This document shows positions 45,720 to 55,226 of a DNA stretch of 64,000 nt, piece by piece. The DNA lies in assembly GCA_025998875.1 (NCBI GenBank), contig AP024675.1, forward strand, positions 496,001-560,000, written 5' to 3'. The notes under the pieces were generated by a model. The model saw only the letters and a program-made list of their open reading frames with translations. It made no database searches and had not been told where the DNA came from. Made by a program: the position numbers and the translations under genes. Within the stretch, counting starts at the first letter, position 1; each line of letters opens with the position of its first letter. Origin of the DNA: Bacteroidota bacterium (lineage in GTDB: Bacteria > Bacteroidota > Rhodothermia > JANXDC01).

Positions 45720-46301
45720 TCATACCTCCCCGAGCGCCATCTGATAGAGGAACTCGTATCCGAAGCGCACCCGATGCAGGTGGGAACGCATCCACCGACG
45801 AAATGCCGCCGGTCCCCAGAAGTGCACATGCCCGGCGGGCGCGGCTATGCCCATCCAGAGGCCAAGCCGATTGAGGGCCTCGAAGATGGGCTCCAGGGGT
45901 ACGGTCACCAGCACCCAGCGGGCGCTTACCCGCTGCAGTTCGGCCAGCGCCGCATCCGGCCGTTGCAGGTGCTCGAGCACCTCGGTGGCCAGCACGAGCT
46001 CAAAACTTCCGTCCGCAAACGGTAGCTGGTAAGCCGTACCCTCCAGCAACAGCACGCGCTCGGCGGGACAGATCCGGCTGGCATACTTTAGCGCCTCCGG
46101 ACGCACATCACAGCCCACGAACTGACAGCCCGGTAGGCGATCGCTCAGATGCGCGAGCACATACCCCTCTCCACAGCCCACCTCGAGCACCGTGCGCGCC
46201 TTCGTGCAGGCGATCCAGTCCGCGATACGGTCATGAAACCGCCTCAGGTGCCACCGATACAGCCGGCTGGGATGCGTATATCGAGTCAGATTGCTCGACA
46301 T
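45720..46301 (-). CDS. Class I SAM-dependent methyltransferase
   Basis: 193 residues of a methyltransferase_11-type fold: motif I VLEVGCGEGYVLAHL, motif II acidic end VGCDVRPEAL, and LPFADGSFELVLATEVLEHL as motif IV and after. A membrane or interface segment IFEALNRLGLWMGI follows. The substrate is unknown. It follows the propeller lipoprotein by 2 bases and lies 72 bases before the long NfeD gene. Confidence 0.85.
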   Translation of the reverse strand: MSSNLTRYTHPSRLYRWHLRRFHDRIADWIACTKARTVLEVGCGEGYVLAHLSDRLPGCQFVGCDVRPEALKYASRICPAERVLLLEGTAYQLPFADGSFELVLATEVLEHLQRPDAALAELQRVSARWVLVTVPLEPIFEALNRLGLWMGIAAPAGHVHFWGPAAFRRWMRSHLHRVRFGYEFLYQMALGEV

Positions 46302-46303
46302 CT

Positions 46304-47257
46304 CTACCGTGCGATCCGGTACAGGTCATGCGCCAGATAGAAGAAAACCCGCCCCGTGGCGCTGGGCACGGCGGCCAGCCCCCGGACGGGCACTTCCTCT
46401 CCGATGAGATCGGCAAAAAGCCGATCAGCCCGCTCGATGAGTTCAGGCGCCTGGGTCTGCACGTTATAGCGAATAAAGCCGGAGCGCTCATAGAAATTGC
46501 CGATATAGTAGAAATCGTCCTCCACAAACACCCCGTTGTGCGCTGTAGCCGGGGGAGCGATGAGCATGCCGTCGGAGTTAAGCACGGCGATTCGGTGCCC
46601 CGCATCCGGGGCCAGGGTGGTATCCGTGCGACTGCCCAGGAGCTGGATGAGCGAGCCCGTGTTGCCGTTGTAGATGATCGGCCCCCGGCGGGGATGAAGA
46701 AAAAGGGCGAATAGGGGGCGAGTACCCCGGAAGGGGCTCTGGAGGGATTCGTTCTGCAACAGGTAATAGAGTCGTAGCCCGCCTTCAAAGGTGCCGCGGT
46801 ACAGGGAGTAGCGATATCCGCCCACGATCCGGTCCGCCACCAGAGCCCACAGCTGCCCCTGCGAGGCGGCGATCTGGGCGATCTGCCGATCCGGTTCCTC
46901 AAAGAACCGCCGGGCCTGAAGCTTGCCTCCGGAGAAGCGCAACACGGATTTCGGATCGGCGGCGTTTACGGCATACAAGACCTCGCCATCGACAGCATCC
47001 AGGCCCAGAAGGCTGTCTGTGACGACCTGCGGCGATCCCGCTCGGCGCCCTGTTTCCGGATCGATCGGGATGCGCAAAATGCGTCCGTTCCAGATATCGG
47101 CCGTGTACAGATGGCCGTTTTCAAAGCGGAGCCCGTAGTAGAGCCCATCCCCGATAACGAGGTCCAGATACGGGTTTTGCGGGGCTTGCTGACAGCCCGG
47201 CGCGCTGAGCAGCAACATGCTGAAGCCCACCAGGAACAAGCAGGTACGCAACCGCAT
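46304..47257 (-). CDS. Propeller-like lipoprotein
   Basis: 317 residues. Signal with lipobox APGC near residue 22, then repeated short beta segments (GLRFENGHLYTADIWNGRI, GEVLYAVNAADP, GVFVEDDFYYIGNF) that suggest a six-bladed propeller fold. No enzyme motif. Probably exposed on the envelope. Lies between the CNNM/CBS gene and the methyltransferase gene in the nine-gene unit. I do not recognise a specific function. Confidence 0.7.
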   Translation of the reverse strand: MRLRTCLFLVGFSMLLLSAPGCQQAPQNPYLDLVIGDGLYYGLRFENGHLYTADIWNGRILRIPIDPETGRRAGSPQVVTDSLLGLDAVDGEVLYAVNAADPKSVLRFSGGKLQARRFFEEPDRQIAQIAASQGQLWALVADRIVGGYRYSLYRGTFEGGLRLYYLLQNESLQSPFRGTRPLFALFLHPRRGPIIYNGNTGSLIQLLGSRTDTTLAPDAGHRIAVLNSDGMLIAPPATAHNGVFVEDDFYYIGNFYERSGFIRYNVQTQAPELIERADRLFADLIGEEVPVRGLAAVPSATGRVFFYLAHDLYRIAR

Positions 47258-47267
47258 AGGCGCCTTG

Positions 47268-48332
47268 CTATTTGGCCTGTGAAGTCGTCGAAGTCATCCT
47301 TGTCGACCAGCGCTCCCGGCTTTTCTGCCGGGCCAGCTCCCGCAGATCGGCCACCGTATCGAGCTCATCGACGATCTCAAATCCGATCAAGGTCTCCAGC
47401 GCATCTTCCAGCGTCACAATGCCCTCCAGACCTCCGAACTCGTCGACCACCAGAAACAGGTGCTCGCCTCGTTTCAGGAACGCCTCCAGCGCCTGGGCCA
47501 CGGTGGCCGATTCATAGACAGCTGAAACGGGACGCAGAAAGGAACGCACCGGGCGGTCGAGCTCATCCCGCGCCGCGGCCAGCTGCAGGTCGTTGCGCAA
47601 CACGATCCCGAGCACACGATCCAGCTGGCCCTCGTAGACCGGGATCCGGGCATAGGGCAGCACGGCGTAATGGGCAAAGACCTCCCGCACGGTCCAGTTG
47701 GCGGGCAGGGCGAAGACGACCGTACGCGGGGTCATGATATCTTCGACGCGAATGAACCGCAGACTGAGCAAGTTGGCGATGATACGCTGCTCGCTTTCCT
47801 GCAGCACGCCCTCCCGCTTACCGATCTCGGCCAGCACATGCAACTCCTCGCGCGTCACGGTGTTCGCCTCCCACTCTCGACGCGGCATAAGCCGACGGAT
47901 CAAGCCATGCGTGAACCAGACCACGGGATAGAGGAGCCGCTCCAGCGCCAAAAGCAGATAGGCCATCCCGGGAGCCAGACGCTTCCAGTACAGCACCCCG
48001 ATCGTCTTGGGCCAGATCTCCGTAAACAAGAGCACCAGCAATGTAAAAAGGGCGGAGAACAGACTCACCGCCTCATCGCCCCACAGGCGCTGGGCCTGAG
48101 CTCCGGCACCGGCTGATCCGAACGTGTGGGCCATCGTATTGAGCGTGAGCACGGAGCTTAGGTATCGGTCCGGGTTGCGTTTGATGCGCTCCAGGATCCG
48201 GCCCGCTCGCCTGCCCGTGGAGAGCAGAAGCTGTACGTAGCTGTGCGACAGGGATAGGAGCACGGATTCCAGCAGGGAGCAGAGGAAAGAGACCCCCAGC
48301 GCAAGCCCGACGTATAGCAGAAGCAGGCCCAT
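47268..48332 (-). CDS. CNNM/CBS-domain transporter-like protein (CorC/hemolysin C family)
   Basis: 354 residues. DUF21/CNNM membrane domain in the first about 150 residues (four hydrophobic segments, with SLLESVLLSLS and LVLLFTEIWPKTIG), then a CBS pair (about 205-325) with VEDIMTPRTVVFALPAN and HLFLVVDEFGGLEGIVTLED. Such proteins are linked to magnesium or cobalt transport. The C-terminal CorC/HlyC transporter-associated domain is missing, the protein ending about 25 residues after the CBS pair. 3 bases after ruvA. Confidence 0.9.
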   Translation of the reverse strand: MGLLLLYVGLALGVSFLCSLLESVLLSLSHSYVQLLLSTGRRAGRILERIKRNPDRYLSSVLTLNTMAHTFGSAGAGAQAQRLWGDEAVSLFSALFTLLVLLFTEIWPKTIGVLYWKRLAPGMAYLLLALERLLYPVVWFTHGLIRRLMPRREWEANTVTREELHVLAEIGKREGVLQESEQRIIANLLSLRFIRVEDIMTPRTVVFALPANWTVREVFAHYAVLPYARIPVYEGQLDRVLGIVLRNDLQLAAARDELDRPVRSFLRPVSAVYESATVAQALEAFLKRGEHLFLVVDEFGGLEGIVTLEDALETLIGFEIVDELDTVADLRELARQKSRERWSTRMTSTTSQAK

Positions 48333-48335
48333 TGC

Positions 48336-48923
48336 TCAGAGCGGCTGCCGTAAGGCCAGACGGATGAGCTCCTCGAGGCTCTCAACCCCATCTGAGGCAG
48401 ATCGCAGTGCGGCGCTGACGGCCCGCTCGGCCTCCCTGCGGCCCTGTCCGAGGGCCATAAGCGCCCGCACGGCCTCCTGAACCAGGGGCTCCCGAGCCGG
48501 CGGCGATCCAGGCCAAGACCCTGTCTCGAGCCTATCGCGCAGCTCCACAACGAGCCGTTCCGCGGTTTTACGCCCGATTCCCGGCACGCGCCGCAGGGCC
48601 TCCACATCGGAAGAGGCGATGCGCGCACACAACTCGGCCGGAGAAAGACTGCTCAGCAGCGCAAGCGCCGATCGAGGTCCGACCCCCGAAACAGAAAGCA
48701 ACATGCTAAAGAGTTCCCGTTCCGCAGAGGTAAGAAACCCGTACAGCTGCACGGTTTCCGGACGCAGATATAGATACGTATGCAGGGTAAGCTCAGATCC
48801 GACCCCGGGCAGGGCCGCACAAGTGCCCATCGGCGCCCACAGCTCATAGCCCACCCCCCCCACATCGAGCACAAGTCGGGGCGGATCTTTCTCCAAAAGC
48901 ACCCCTCGCAGACGCGCGATCAT
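48336..48923 (-). CDS. ruvA: Holliday junction branch migration protein RuvA
   Basis: 195 residues. OB-fold N-terminus MIARLRGVLLEKDPPRLVLDVGGVGYELW, helix-hairpin-helix pair LLSVSGVGPRSALALL and LRRVPGIGRKTAERLV, then a flexible linker and domain III (about 150-195) that contacts RuvB. Start overlaps the fabZ stop as ATGA. ruvB and ruvC are not in the window. Confidence 0.96.
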   Translation of the reverse strand: MIARLRGVLLEKDPPRLVLDVGGVGYELWAPMGTCAALPGVGSELTLHTYLYLRPETVQLYGFLTSAERELFSMLLSVSGVGPRSALALLSSLSPAELCARIASSDVEALRRVPGIGRKTAERLVVELRDRLETGSWPGSPPAREPLVQEAVRALMALGQGRREAERAVSAALRSASDGVESLEELIRLALRQPL

Positions 48924-49375
48924 GCCTCCCGATCCACAATAGCCGCCATCAGCTCGGCCTCGCAGACCCGATCTCCGTCGACAAGCGCCTTCCCACTCAT
49001 GGTACAGATGCGCCGGCGGAAGCTGATCAGCTCCAGCTCAAAGATCACCTGATCCCCCGGGCGAACGGGACGCCGAAAACGAGCCTTATCGATGCCGAGA
49101 AAATACATCCAGATCTTGCTCGGATCCTCCACATGCTGCACGGCAAGACATCCGCCCACCTGCGCCATCGCCTCGATCAAGAGCACACCGGGCATGATGG
49201 GGTTTGCGGGAAAGTGGCCCTGAAAAAAAGGCTCGTTGATGGTCACGTTCTTAAGTCCAACAACGCGCTTTTCATCCAGGGATAGAATCCGGTCCACAAG
49301 CAGAAACGGATAGCGGTGGGGCAAAATCTCCATAATGCGGTGGATATCCAGCACGTACGGACCTCCGTTGTCCAT
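48920..49375 (-). CDS. fabZ: 3-Hydroxyacyl-[acyl-carrier-protein] dehydratase FabZ
   Basis: Hot-dog fold dehydratase of type II fatty acid synthesis. 151 residues. IMEILPHRYPFLLVDRI opens the domain; H54 in GHFPANPIMPG and E68 in LIEAMAQVGG are the catalytic pair. It is a stand-alone gene, not fused to lpxC as in many Bacteroidota. Coupled by 4-base overlap to ruvA. Confidence 0.95.
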   Translation of the reverse strand: MDNGGPYVLDIHRIMEILPHRYPFLLVDRILSLDEKRVVGLKNVTINEPFFQGHFPANPIMPGVLLIEAMAQVGGCLAVQHVEDPSKIWMYFLGIDKARFRRPVRPGDQVIFELELISFRRRICTMSGKALVDGDRVCEAELMAAIVDREA

Positions 49376-49422
49376 GTCCTGACGGGGGTAAAGTAGCGTC
49401 CCCCGCGATACAGGCGCAAAAC

Positions 49423-49836
49423 TCACCGAGCGGATCGATAAGCCGCCTCGGCCCGTTCGAAGACTTCCCAGTAGGCCCGAAGGGCTTCGGCAAAACGATC
49501 CCAATCTCCCGCCTTGAGGGCCTCGCCACAGACGAATCCGGCTTCCCCGATGGCTTCCAGCTCCTCGGGCCGTTCGGAAAAGAGCCAGCGCAACATCCCC
49601 CGCCGAAGCCGGCAACCCAGCTCCCGCTCCAGCTCACGGTGCAACCGCAGGGCCAGCTCCTGCGTCCAAGGCCCAGCCAGACGCGCCAGAAGGGACCGAT
49701 ACCGATTCAGCACGGGGCCGTATTGCGAAGCCAGTTCCGGGGGGTGGACGCGCACCTGGCCTCCTTCGATTCCGATCTGAGCTCCGAGCCTGCGCAGTTC
49801 GGACCACAGAAGAAAGGCGGCCACCCAGTCCCGCAT
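49423..49836 (-). CDS. Hypothetical protein with TubC-like N-terminal fold
   Basis: 137 residues. The N-terminal 50 residues (LLWSELRRLGAQIGIEGGQVRVHPP, then YRSLLARLAGP) resemble by eye the small TubC-type docking domain: helix, two short strands and helices. The rest is helical and Arg/Glu-rich. No signal or membrane segment. It heads the fabZ-floA unit, 47 bases before fabZ. The resemblance is weak; treat the function as unknown. Confidence 0.55.
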   Translation of the reverse strand: MRDWVAAFLLWSELRRLGAQIGIEGGQVRVHPPELASQYGPVLNRYRSLLARLAGPWTQELALRLHRELERELGCRLRRGMLRWLFSERPEELEAIGEAGFVCGEALKAGDWDRFAEALRAYWEVFERAEAAYRSAR

Positions 49837-49906
49837 AATGGGGACACACCCGTTTTCGCGTTTTTACCCCGCCGAATGGACTTTGTTCTCGGCACGGCAG
49901 CACTAG

Positions 49907-50803
49907 CTAGCCGAAGAGCTCGCGCGCTATGCGATAGGTTTGTACATGCGCCTCCACGGTGAGCGCGATGGGCCGGGCGTATCCCCCTCCGAGCGTGAGC
50001 ACAACGGGCACCTTCCTGCGACGGGCCCATCCGAGCACAAGCCGGTCACGGGCAGCCAGCCCGTCCATGGAGAGCGCCAGCCGCCCCAGCCGATCCGCCC
50101 GGAGCACATCGACCCCGGCCTGATAGAGCACCAGCTCCGGACGAAAACGTTCCACCTCTCGCAGCACCACGCGCAATACCTCCAGATAGTCCTCATCCCC
50201 CGCACCATCCGGAAGCCCCACATCGAGATCGGAGGGCACTTTGTGGAAAGGATAATTGCGCTGCGCATGTACGCTTACCAGAAACAGCCCTTTGCGACCC
50301 CGCAGGATCGCCGCCGTACCGTCGCCCTGGTGCACGTCCAGATCGAGCACAGCCAGACGACGCACCCATCCGGCCGCAAGCGCCAGGCTGGCTGCCACGG
50401 CCAGATCGTTAAACACGCAGAACCCGGCTCCCCCATCGGCAAAGGCGTGGTGTGTACCCCCGGCCAGATTTCCCGAAATCCCGTCCCGAAGGGCCATTTC
50501 GAGCGCCCGACATGTCCCTCCGACCGAGGCGCGAGAACGGATTACGAGCTCCGGACTCCATGGAAACCCGATGCGCCGCTGCGCGGGCTCCGGAAGCGTA
50601 CCGAAACGCAGCGCCTGCAGGTAGTTCGGGGTATGCACCCGCTCCAGATCCTCCCAGGGAATCAGGGGGGCCAGTGTGAGCTCATCTTCCCGGATTATCC
50701 CCTCCGCAAGGAGGCGTTCCCGCACCAGCCGGTATTTCTCCGCCGGAAACCGATGCCCGGGAGGCAACGGGAGTCGGTAGGGATCGGAGTACCAGATGCG
50801 CAT
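49907..50803 (-). CDS. Histone deacetylase-family amidohydrolase (AcuC/HDAC-like)
   Basis: 298 residues from ATG 50803. Zinc-dependent deacetylase motifs are intact: H118/H119 in GGTHHAF, LDLDVHQGDGT with zinc ligands D156 and H158, and AGVDVLRADRLGRL with the third aspartate. VLTLGGGYA is also typical. Bacterial members remove acetyl from acetoin-utilisation enzymes, polyamines or other amines; the target here is unknown. Divergent from namZ with 43 bases between starts. Confidence 0.92.
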   Translation of the reverse strand: MRIWYSDPYRLPLPPGHRFPAEKYRLVRERLLAEGIIREDELTLAPLIPWEDLERVHTPNYLQALRFGTLPEPAQRRIGFPWSPELVIRSRASVGGTCRALEMALRDGISGNLAGGTHHAFADGGAGFCVFNDLAVAASLALAAGWVRRLAVLDLDVHQGDGTAAILRGRKGLFLVSVHAQRNYPFHKVPSDLDVGLPDGAGDEDYLEVLRVVLREVERFRPELVLYQAGVDVLRADRLGRLALSMDGLAARDRLVLGWARRRKVPVVLTLGGGYARPIALTVEAHVQTYRIARELFG

Positions 50804-50846
50804 GGCGGCGTGTAATTTACGCTGTCTCCCGCGGGGAAAAACCACG

Positions 50847-52103
50847 ATGCGCACGCTATCCGTTCTCCTGCTGCTGAGTCTGCTCCTGCCCGGCGCGGAA
50901 ACAGCTCCCGTACGCACAGGGGCCGAGGTGCTCCACGCCCAGGGATGGCAATGGCTGCGGGGCCAACGTGTGGGGCTGATCACCAACCACACGGCCCTGC
51001 TGGGCGATACCCTCCATCTGGCCGACGCCCTCCTGCAGGCTCCGGGGGTGCGCCTGGTGGCTCTCTTCGGACCCGAACACGGAATCCGGGGCTCAGCTCC
51101 GGCCGGAGCGCCCGTCGACCATGAACGGGATCCGAAAACAGGCCTCCCGGTTTACTCCCTCTACGGGCAACACCGTCGACCCACCCGGGAGATGCTCCGG
51201 GATGTGGACCTGCTCCTCTACGACATCCAGGACGTAGGCGCGCGCTTCTACACCTACATCAGCACGATGGGACTGGCCATGCAGGCGGCCGCCGAGGCGG
51301 GCATCCCCTTCGTTGTGCTGGATCGCCCCAATCCGCTGGGCATGGTCCTCGATGGCCCCCTGCTGGATACAGCCCGGGTGCGCTCTTTTGTGGGCTTGTA
51401 TCCGATCCCCATCGCCTACGGGCTCACCCCGGGAGAACTGGCCCGCATGATCCAGGGCGAACGATGGTTGCCCGGCCTGGAGCGTCTACAGCTGCACGTG
51501 GTGCCTGTCTCGGGCTGGCGTCGCCACCTTCCCTGGCCTCGCTGGGGCCGGATCTGGGTTCCTCCCTCGCCGAATATACCGGACTGGGAGACCGCGCTGC
51601 TGTATCCGGGCACCTGCCTTATCGAGGGCACCACCGTAAGTGAAGGACGGGGCACGCGCGCGCCTTTTCGCCTCATCGGCGCCCCATGGGTGGATGGGCG
51701 CGCGCTGGCCGATACGCTCAACGCGCTCGGCCTGACCGGGGTGCGTTTCCGGGACACCACGTTCATCCCCCGCGATCTGCCGGGCATGGCCCTGAATCCG
51801 AAATGGAAAGACCAGCGCTGCGCCGGGGTCTACATCGAACTCACCGAAGAGGCCCGAAACCGACCCGACAGGCTTCGTCCCGTGCTCATAGGCCTCCACC
51901 TGGTGCGCGCGCTCCAGGCGCAGTGGCGCCTGCGAGCCCCGCAAACCCCATTCTGGCGCCCAGAGGCCTTCGATCGCCTCTCGGGCGATCCCGGACTGCG
52001 GACGTTGCTCGAACAGGGGGGAGACATCGCAAAGGTCTACGGACGGGAAGCGCTGGAAGCCTTCTGGAGGCGGACGGCGCGATACCGGCTCTACCCGGAT
52101 TGA
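50847..52103 (+). CDS. NamZ-type exo-beta-N-acetylmuramidase (DUF1343, GH171)
   Basis: 418 residues from ATG 50847, signal peptide about 1-20. DUF1343 marks: GLITNHTALL, LFGPEHGIRG, LYDIQDVGARFYTYISTMG, DRPNPLG and YPGTCLIEGTTVSEGRGT. Characterised members release N-acetylmuramic acid from the non-reducing ends of murein fragments. It would act in the periplasm on cell-wall fragments. 13-base convergent overlap with the hybrid kinase gene. Confidence 0.9.
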   Translation: MRTLSVLLLLSLLLPGAETAPVRTGAEVLHAQGWQWLRGQRVGLITNHTALLGDTLHLADALLQAPGVRLVALFGPEHGIRGSAPAGAPVDHERDPKTGLPVYSLYGQHRRPTREMLRDVDLLLYDIQDVGARFYTYISTMGLAMQAAAEAGIPFVVLDRPNPLGMVLDGPLLDTARVRSFVGLYPIPIAYGLTPGELARMIQGERWLPGLERLQLHVVPVSGWRRHLPWPRWGRIWVPPSPNIPDWETALLYPGTCLIEGTTVSEGRGTRAPFRLIGAPWVDGRALADTLNALGLTGVRFRDTTFIPRDLPGMALNPKWKDQRCAGVYIELTEEARNRPDRLRPVLIGLHLVRALQAQWRLRAPQTPFWRPEAFDRLSGDPGLRTLLEQGGDIAKVYGREALEAFWRRTARYRLYPD

Positions 52104-54052
52104 GGACGAAAGCCCAGCGCCTGCGCCAGCACATGCACCAGCGCGGCACGGGTAACGGGCTTGCTCAAATAGCCCGCAAAACCGGCCTTCAGGACCCGAT
52201 CCCGATCCGCCTCCATACTATAGGCCGTCTGGGCGATGAAAGGCACCCGGGCCAGGGCCGGCCAGCGTGTGCGCATTTCCTGATAAAGCAACGTCCCCTC
52301 CCACGGAGGAGGCAGATGCAGATCCATCAGCACCCCATCGGGCCACCTGCCCCCGGATGCGGCCCGCTCACAGAGCTGAAAAGCCCCCTGGCCATCGGGA
52401 GCCCATTCCAGCTGTGCCCATCCCCGCAGAAACTCCTCAATCAACCGGATGCTTGCGGGATCATCCTCGATAAGCCAGATCAGAGGGCGAGACTGCTGAA
52501 GGAAGATCATCTCCTGAGGATCTGCCTCCGCCCTTTCGGAAGCGGACCGCTCGAAAGCTTCCGAGGCGGCGGGCAGGCGGATTTCCACCGTGGTGCCCGT
52601 TCCCTTCTGGGAATGAATCGCAATCCTGCCCCCCATGAGCTCAAGCAGCCGCTTGCTGATCGCCAGCCCCAGTCCGCTGCCCTCAAAACGCCGCCCCCAC
52701 CCGGTGGACTCCTGGGTGAAGGGCTCAAAGATGCGGGGTAGAAACTCTGGATCGATCCCGACGCCCGTATCCTGCACGCGGATCACCGCCTCTGTCCCCT
52801 CGGCAGAGGCCGTCAGCTGCACAAAACCGGCATCGGTGAACTTGACCGCATTGGAGAGCACATTGAGCAGCACCTGATAAAGCCGCCCCTCGTCGGCCAG
52901 CACGACGATGGCCTCGGGCACCTGCACAATCAGCTTGATCCCCTTCTGGTGGGCGCGGGCCCGGATGGTGCCGGCGGCCTGCTCCACTATGGGGGCCAGC
53001 TTATGGGGCCCGATTTCCAGCTCCAGTCGACCGGCTTCGATACGGCTCAGGTCCAGCACGTCGTTCAGAAGCCGGAGCAAACGATGGCCACTTCGTTCGA
53101 TAACGTCGACAAACTCCACCAGATCCGGCCTGTCCAGAGAGGTGAGCTCCTCTCGAAGCAGCTCGGCAAATCCCAGGATCCCGTTCATCGGGGTCCGGAT
53201 CTCATGGCTCATGCTGGCCAGAAAGGTGCTTTTGAGCCGATTCATCTCCTCGGCCTGCCGACGCGCCTCTTGCTCGACCTCCAGAGCCCGACGCTGCAGC
53301 GTAATGTCCTGGGCCGCTCCGTAGAGCCGAAGGAGCGATCCATCCCGCTCCAGCCGTCCGTAATGCCGGATCCAGCAGACCGAGCCATCCGGGGTCTGCA
53401 GACGCAGTTCGCATTGGTCCTGCTCGCCCTCAAACAGGCGTTGCAGATGCAACCCCCAGCGCTCCCGGTCCTCGGGTTCGATCCAGGGCTCCAGCCCGCC
53501 GGCCTGCGTGAGCCGATCGGGGTCCAGAGCGAGCGCACTGCCCAGCCTTCCTCCCACCCAGAGAAACCGCAGGGCTTTTCCCTCCCGGACGGCCTCATAG
53601 ACAAAATCGGAGATGAGCTCGGAGATCACACGATGTCGTGCTTCGGAGCGGGCCAGCTCCTGCAGCGCCCGATCGCGCTCTTGCTGGATTTGCGCCCGAT
53701 TGAGCGCTTCCTCTATGGCCACCGGGAGCCGGGTCAGATGCGCCTTGAGCACGTAATCGGCCAGCCCCAGACGCATGCCCTCAACGGCTACCTCTTCGTT
53801 TCCCGTATCCGTGACCATGAGCACGGGCACGTAGGGGGATCGGTTTCGCATCAGGCGCAGGATCTGTAGCCCGTCGGTCCAGTGCAACCGATAATCCACC
53901 AGCACCACATCCGGGGGCTCGCCTCTGAGGGCCTCTTCCAGTTCGGCGGCATTGCGGATTTCCCGGAATAGCGCTGCTGGAAAAGCTCGCCTCAGGCTGC
54001 GGAGTATGAGCAGACGATCGTCGGGATTGTCATCTATGAGCCAGATCATCAT
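52091..54052 (-). CDS. Hybrid histidine kinase: receiver-PAS-kinase-receiver
   Basis: 653 residues, no membrane segment. Order: receiver 1 (1-120, D7/D8, phospho-acceptor D53, K103), PAS-like region (about 135-255, with WIRHYGRLERDG), coiled coil, H-box SHEIRTPMNG with H283, N-box around N401, DTGVGI (428-433) and GSGLGLAI, then receiver 2 (about 523-645: D530/D531, D577, K631). No output domain. Start could also be ATG 54061; both overlap the upstream kinase gene by 23-32 bases, so the two are coupled. It probably passes phosphate to a histidine-phosphotransfer or regulator protein elsewhere. Confidence 0.9.
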   Translation of the reverse strand: MMIWLIDDNPDDRLLILRSLRRAFPAALFREIRNAAELEEALRGEPPDVVLVDYRLHWTDGLQILRLMRNRSPYVPVLMVTDTGNEEVAVEGMRLGLADYVLKAHLTRLPVAIEEALNRAQIQQERDRALQELARSEARHRVISELISDFVYEAVREGKALRFLWVGGRLGSALALDPDRLTQAGGLEPWIEPEDRERWGLHLQRLFEGEQDQCELRLQTPDGSVCWIRHYGRLERDGSLLRLYGAAQDITLQRRALEVEQEARRQAEEMNRLKSTFLASMSHEIRTPMNGILGFAELLREELTSLDRPDLVEFVDVIERSGHRLLRLLNDVLDLSRIEAGRLELEIGPHKLAPIVEQAAGTIRARAHQKGIKLIVQVPEAIVVLADEGRLYQVLLNVLSNAVKFTDAGFVQLTASAEGTEAVIRVQDTGVGIDPEFLPRIFEPFTQESTGWGRRFEGSGLGLAISKRLLELMGGRIAIHSQKGTGTTVEIRLPAASEAFERSASERAEADPQEMIFLQQSRPLIWLIEDDPASIRLIEEFLRGWAQLEWAPDGQGAFQLCERAASGGRWPDGVLMDLHLPPPWEGTLLYQEMRTRWPALARVPFIAQTAYSMEADRDRVLKAGFAGYLSKPVTRAALVHVLAQALGFRPQSG

Positions 54053-55118
54053 ACTCTGCATCCCCCTCCGGGCCGCTTTCTGGCAGCTCGATCCAGAATT
54101 GGCTGCCCTCACCCGGTGTGGAAGTAACTCCCCGGCGGGCACCCAGAAGCCAGGTGATCTTGTCCACGATCGCCAGCCCCATGCCCGCTCCGGGATAGGC
54201 CTCCTGGCCATGCAGGCGCACCAGAGGCGTGAAGATGCGCTCACGATCTTCTTCCGCAATCCCGATGCCGTTGTCCTCCACGGTGATGCGCACCCAGGGG
54301 GAGCGAACCGTTACCCGCAACGTCACCCGGGGCGTTCGCTGCGGACTGCGATAGGTAAGCGCGTTGGCCAGCAGTTCCCCCACTGCCAGGCGCAGCAGCT
54401 CTGTATCTCCCCGGACCCAGGCTTTTTCCCCCTCCAGACGCACTTCCGCCCCCGCATCCGCGATCGCATCCCGAAAGGCATGCCGCACCTGCTCCAAGAG
54501 GGGTAGAATCCGGATCGATCGGGTCCGTACCTGTTCCCCAAGCCGACAGAACAGGTAGATGCGCTCCAGAAGTTGGTTCATCTCCCGGGCAACCCGGCCG
54601 ATGCGTTCCAGATAGCTCTTCACCTCGTGCGGAAGGCGGCCGCCGTGATCTTCCTGTATCGCCTCTGCGTAGCCTTTGATGACCCGCAGGGGCGCGCGCA
54701 GATCGTGCATGGCCAGGTGCATGAAGGCCGCTTTTTCCAGGCGTTGCGCATGTAAGAGGCGCAACCGCTCCCGATCCTGGCTGAGCCGTTGCAGTCGGAG
54801 CAGGATCTCCTCCGACTTCGGCGGAACAGGAGCCACGTCGTCTATGAGCTCCCCCCAGTAGGGGCGCAAGGCGGGGATGTGCTTCCGCGATGCCAGACAG
54901 AGCACAGGCCAGGCTTTTCCCGTTTCAGATCGGCGGTGTTCCAGCCAGGACACATGCCGGCGCAGGCCGTGCAGGTCCACGATCGCGCCGGCCGAGGGGA
55001 AATGCCAAGCTTCGGGGGAATCGGCCGGCAACCACCCCCCCGCGGAATCCAGCACGGAAGCCACACGAGTCCGGGTTTCTGGATGCGCTATGGCGACAAG
55101 CCACGGCCCCGACGACAT
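54030..55118 (-). CDS. Sensor histidine kinase with degenerate receiver-like N-terminus
   Basis: 362 residues, soluble. The first about 110 residues have receiver-like periodicity (WLVAIAHPETRTRVASVL, then AIVDLHG and VLCLASR) but lack the acidic pocket, so it is probably a pseudo-receiver. A coiled coil leads to H138 in AMHDLRAPLRVIKGYAEA, the H-box; DNGIGI and GAGMGLAIV are the glycine boxes. It overlaps the hybrid kinase gene downstream. Ribosome site GGGGG upstream. A two-kinase relay is suggested by the pairing. Confidence 0.85.
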   Translation of the reverse strand: MSSGPWLVAIAHPETRTRVASVLDSAGGWLPADSPEAWHFPSAGAIVDLHGLRRHVSWLEHRRSETGKAWPVLCLASRKHIPALRPYWGELIDDVAPVPPKSEEILLRLQRLSQDRERLRLLHAQRLEKAAFMHLAMHDLRAPLRVIKGYAEAIQEDHGGRLPHEVKSYLERIGRVAREMNQLLERIYLFCRLGEQVRTRSIRILPLLEQVRHAFRDAIADAGAEVRLEGEKAWVRGDTELLRLAVGELLANALTYRSPQRTPRVTLRVTVRSPWVRITVEDNGIGIAEEDRERIFTPLVRLHGQEAYPGAGMGLAIVDKITWLLGARRGVTSTPGEGSQFWIELPESGPEGDAEYDDLAHR

Positions 55119-55226
55119 AAAGCCCCCCCTCTTGAAATGTGCCCCTTGTCAATGATCTTTTTGGCACCGTGGGGCAAGGTATATCGCCCGGAGTAGCCTG
55201 TCAAGTCGGCCCCTGCCCGCCGGAGG

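Noticed and set aside
55144-55190. TTGACA-like box upstream of the pseudo-receiver kinase
   Set aside because: The possible TATACC partner is only 15 bases away and the lineage probably uses a different promoter consensus.
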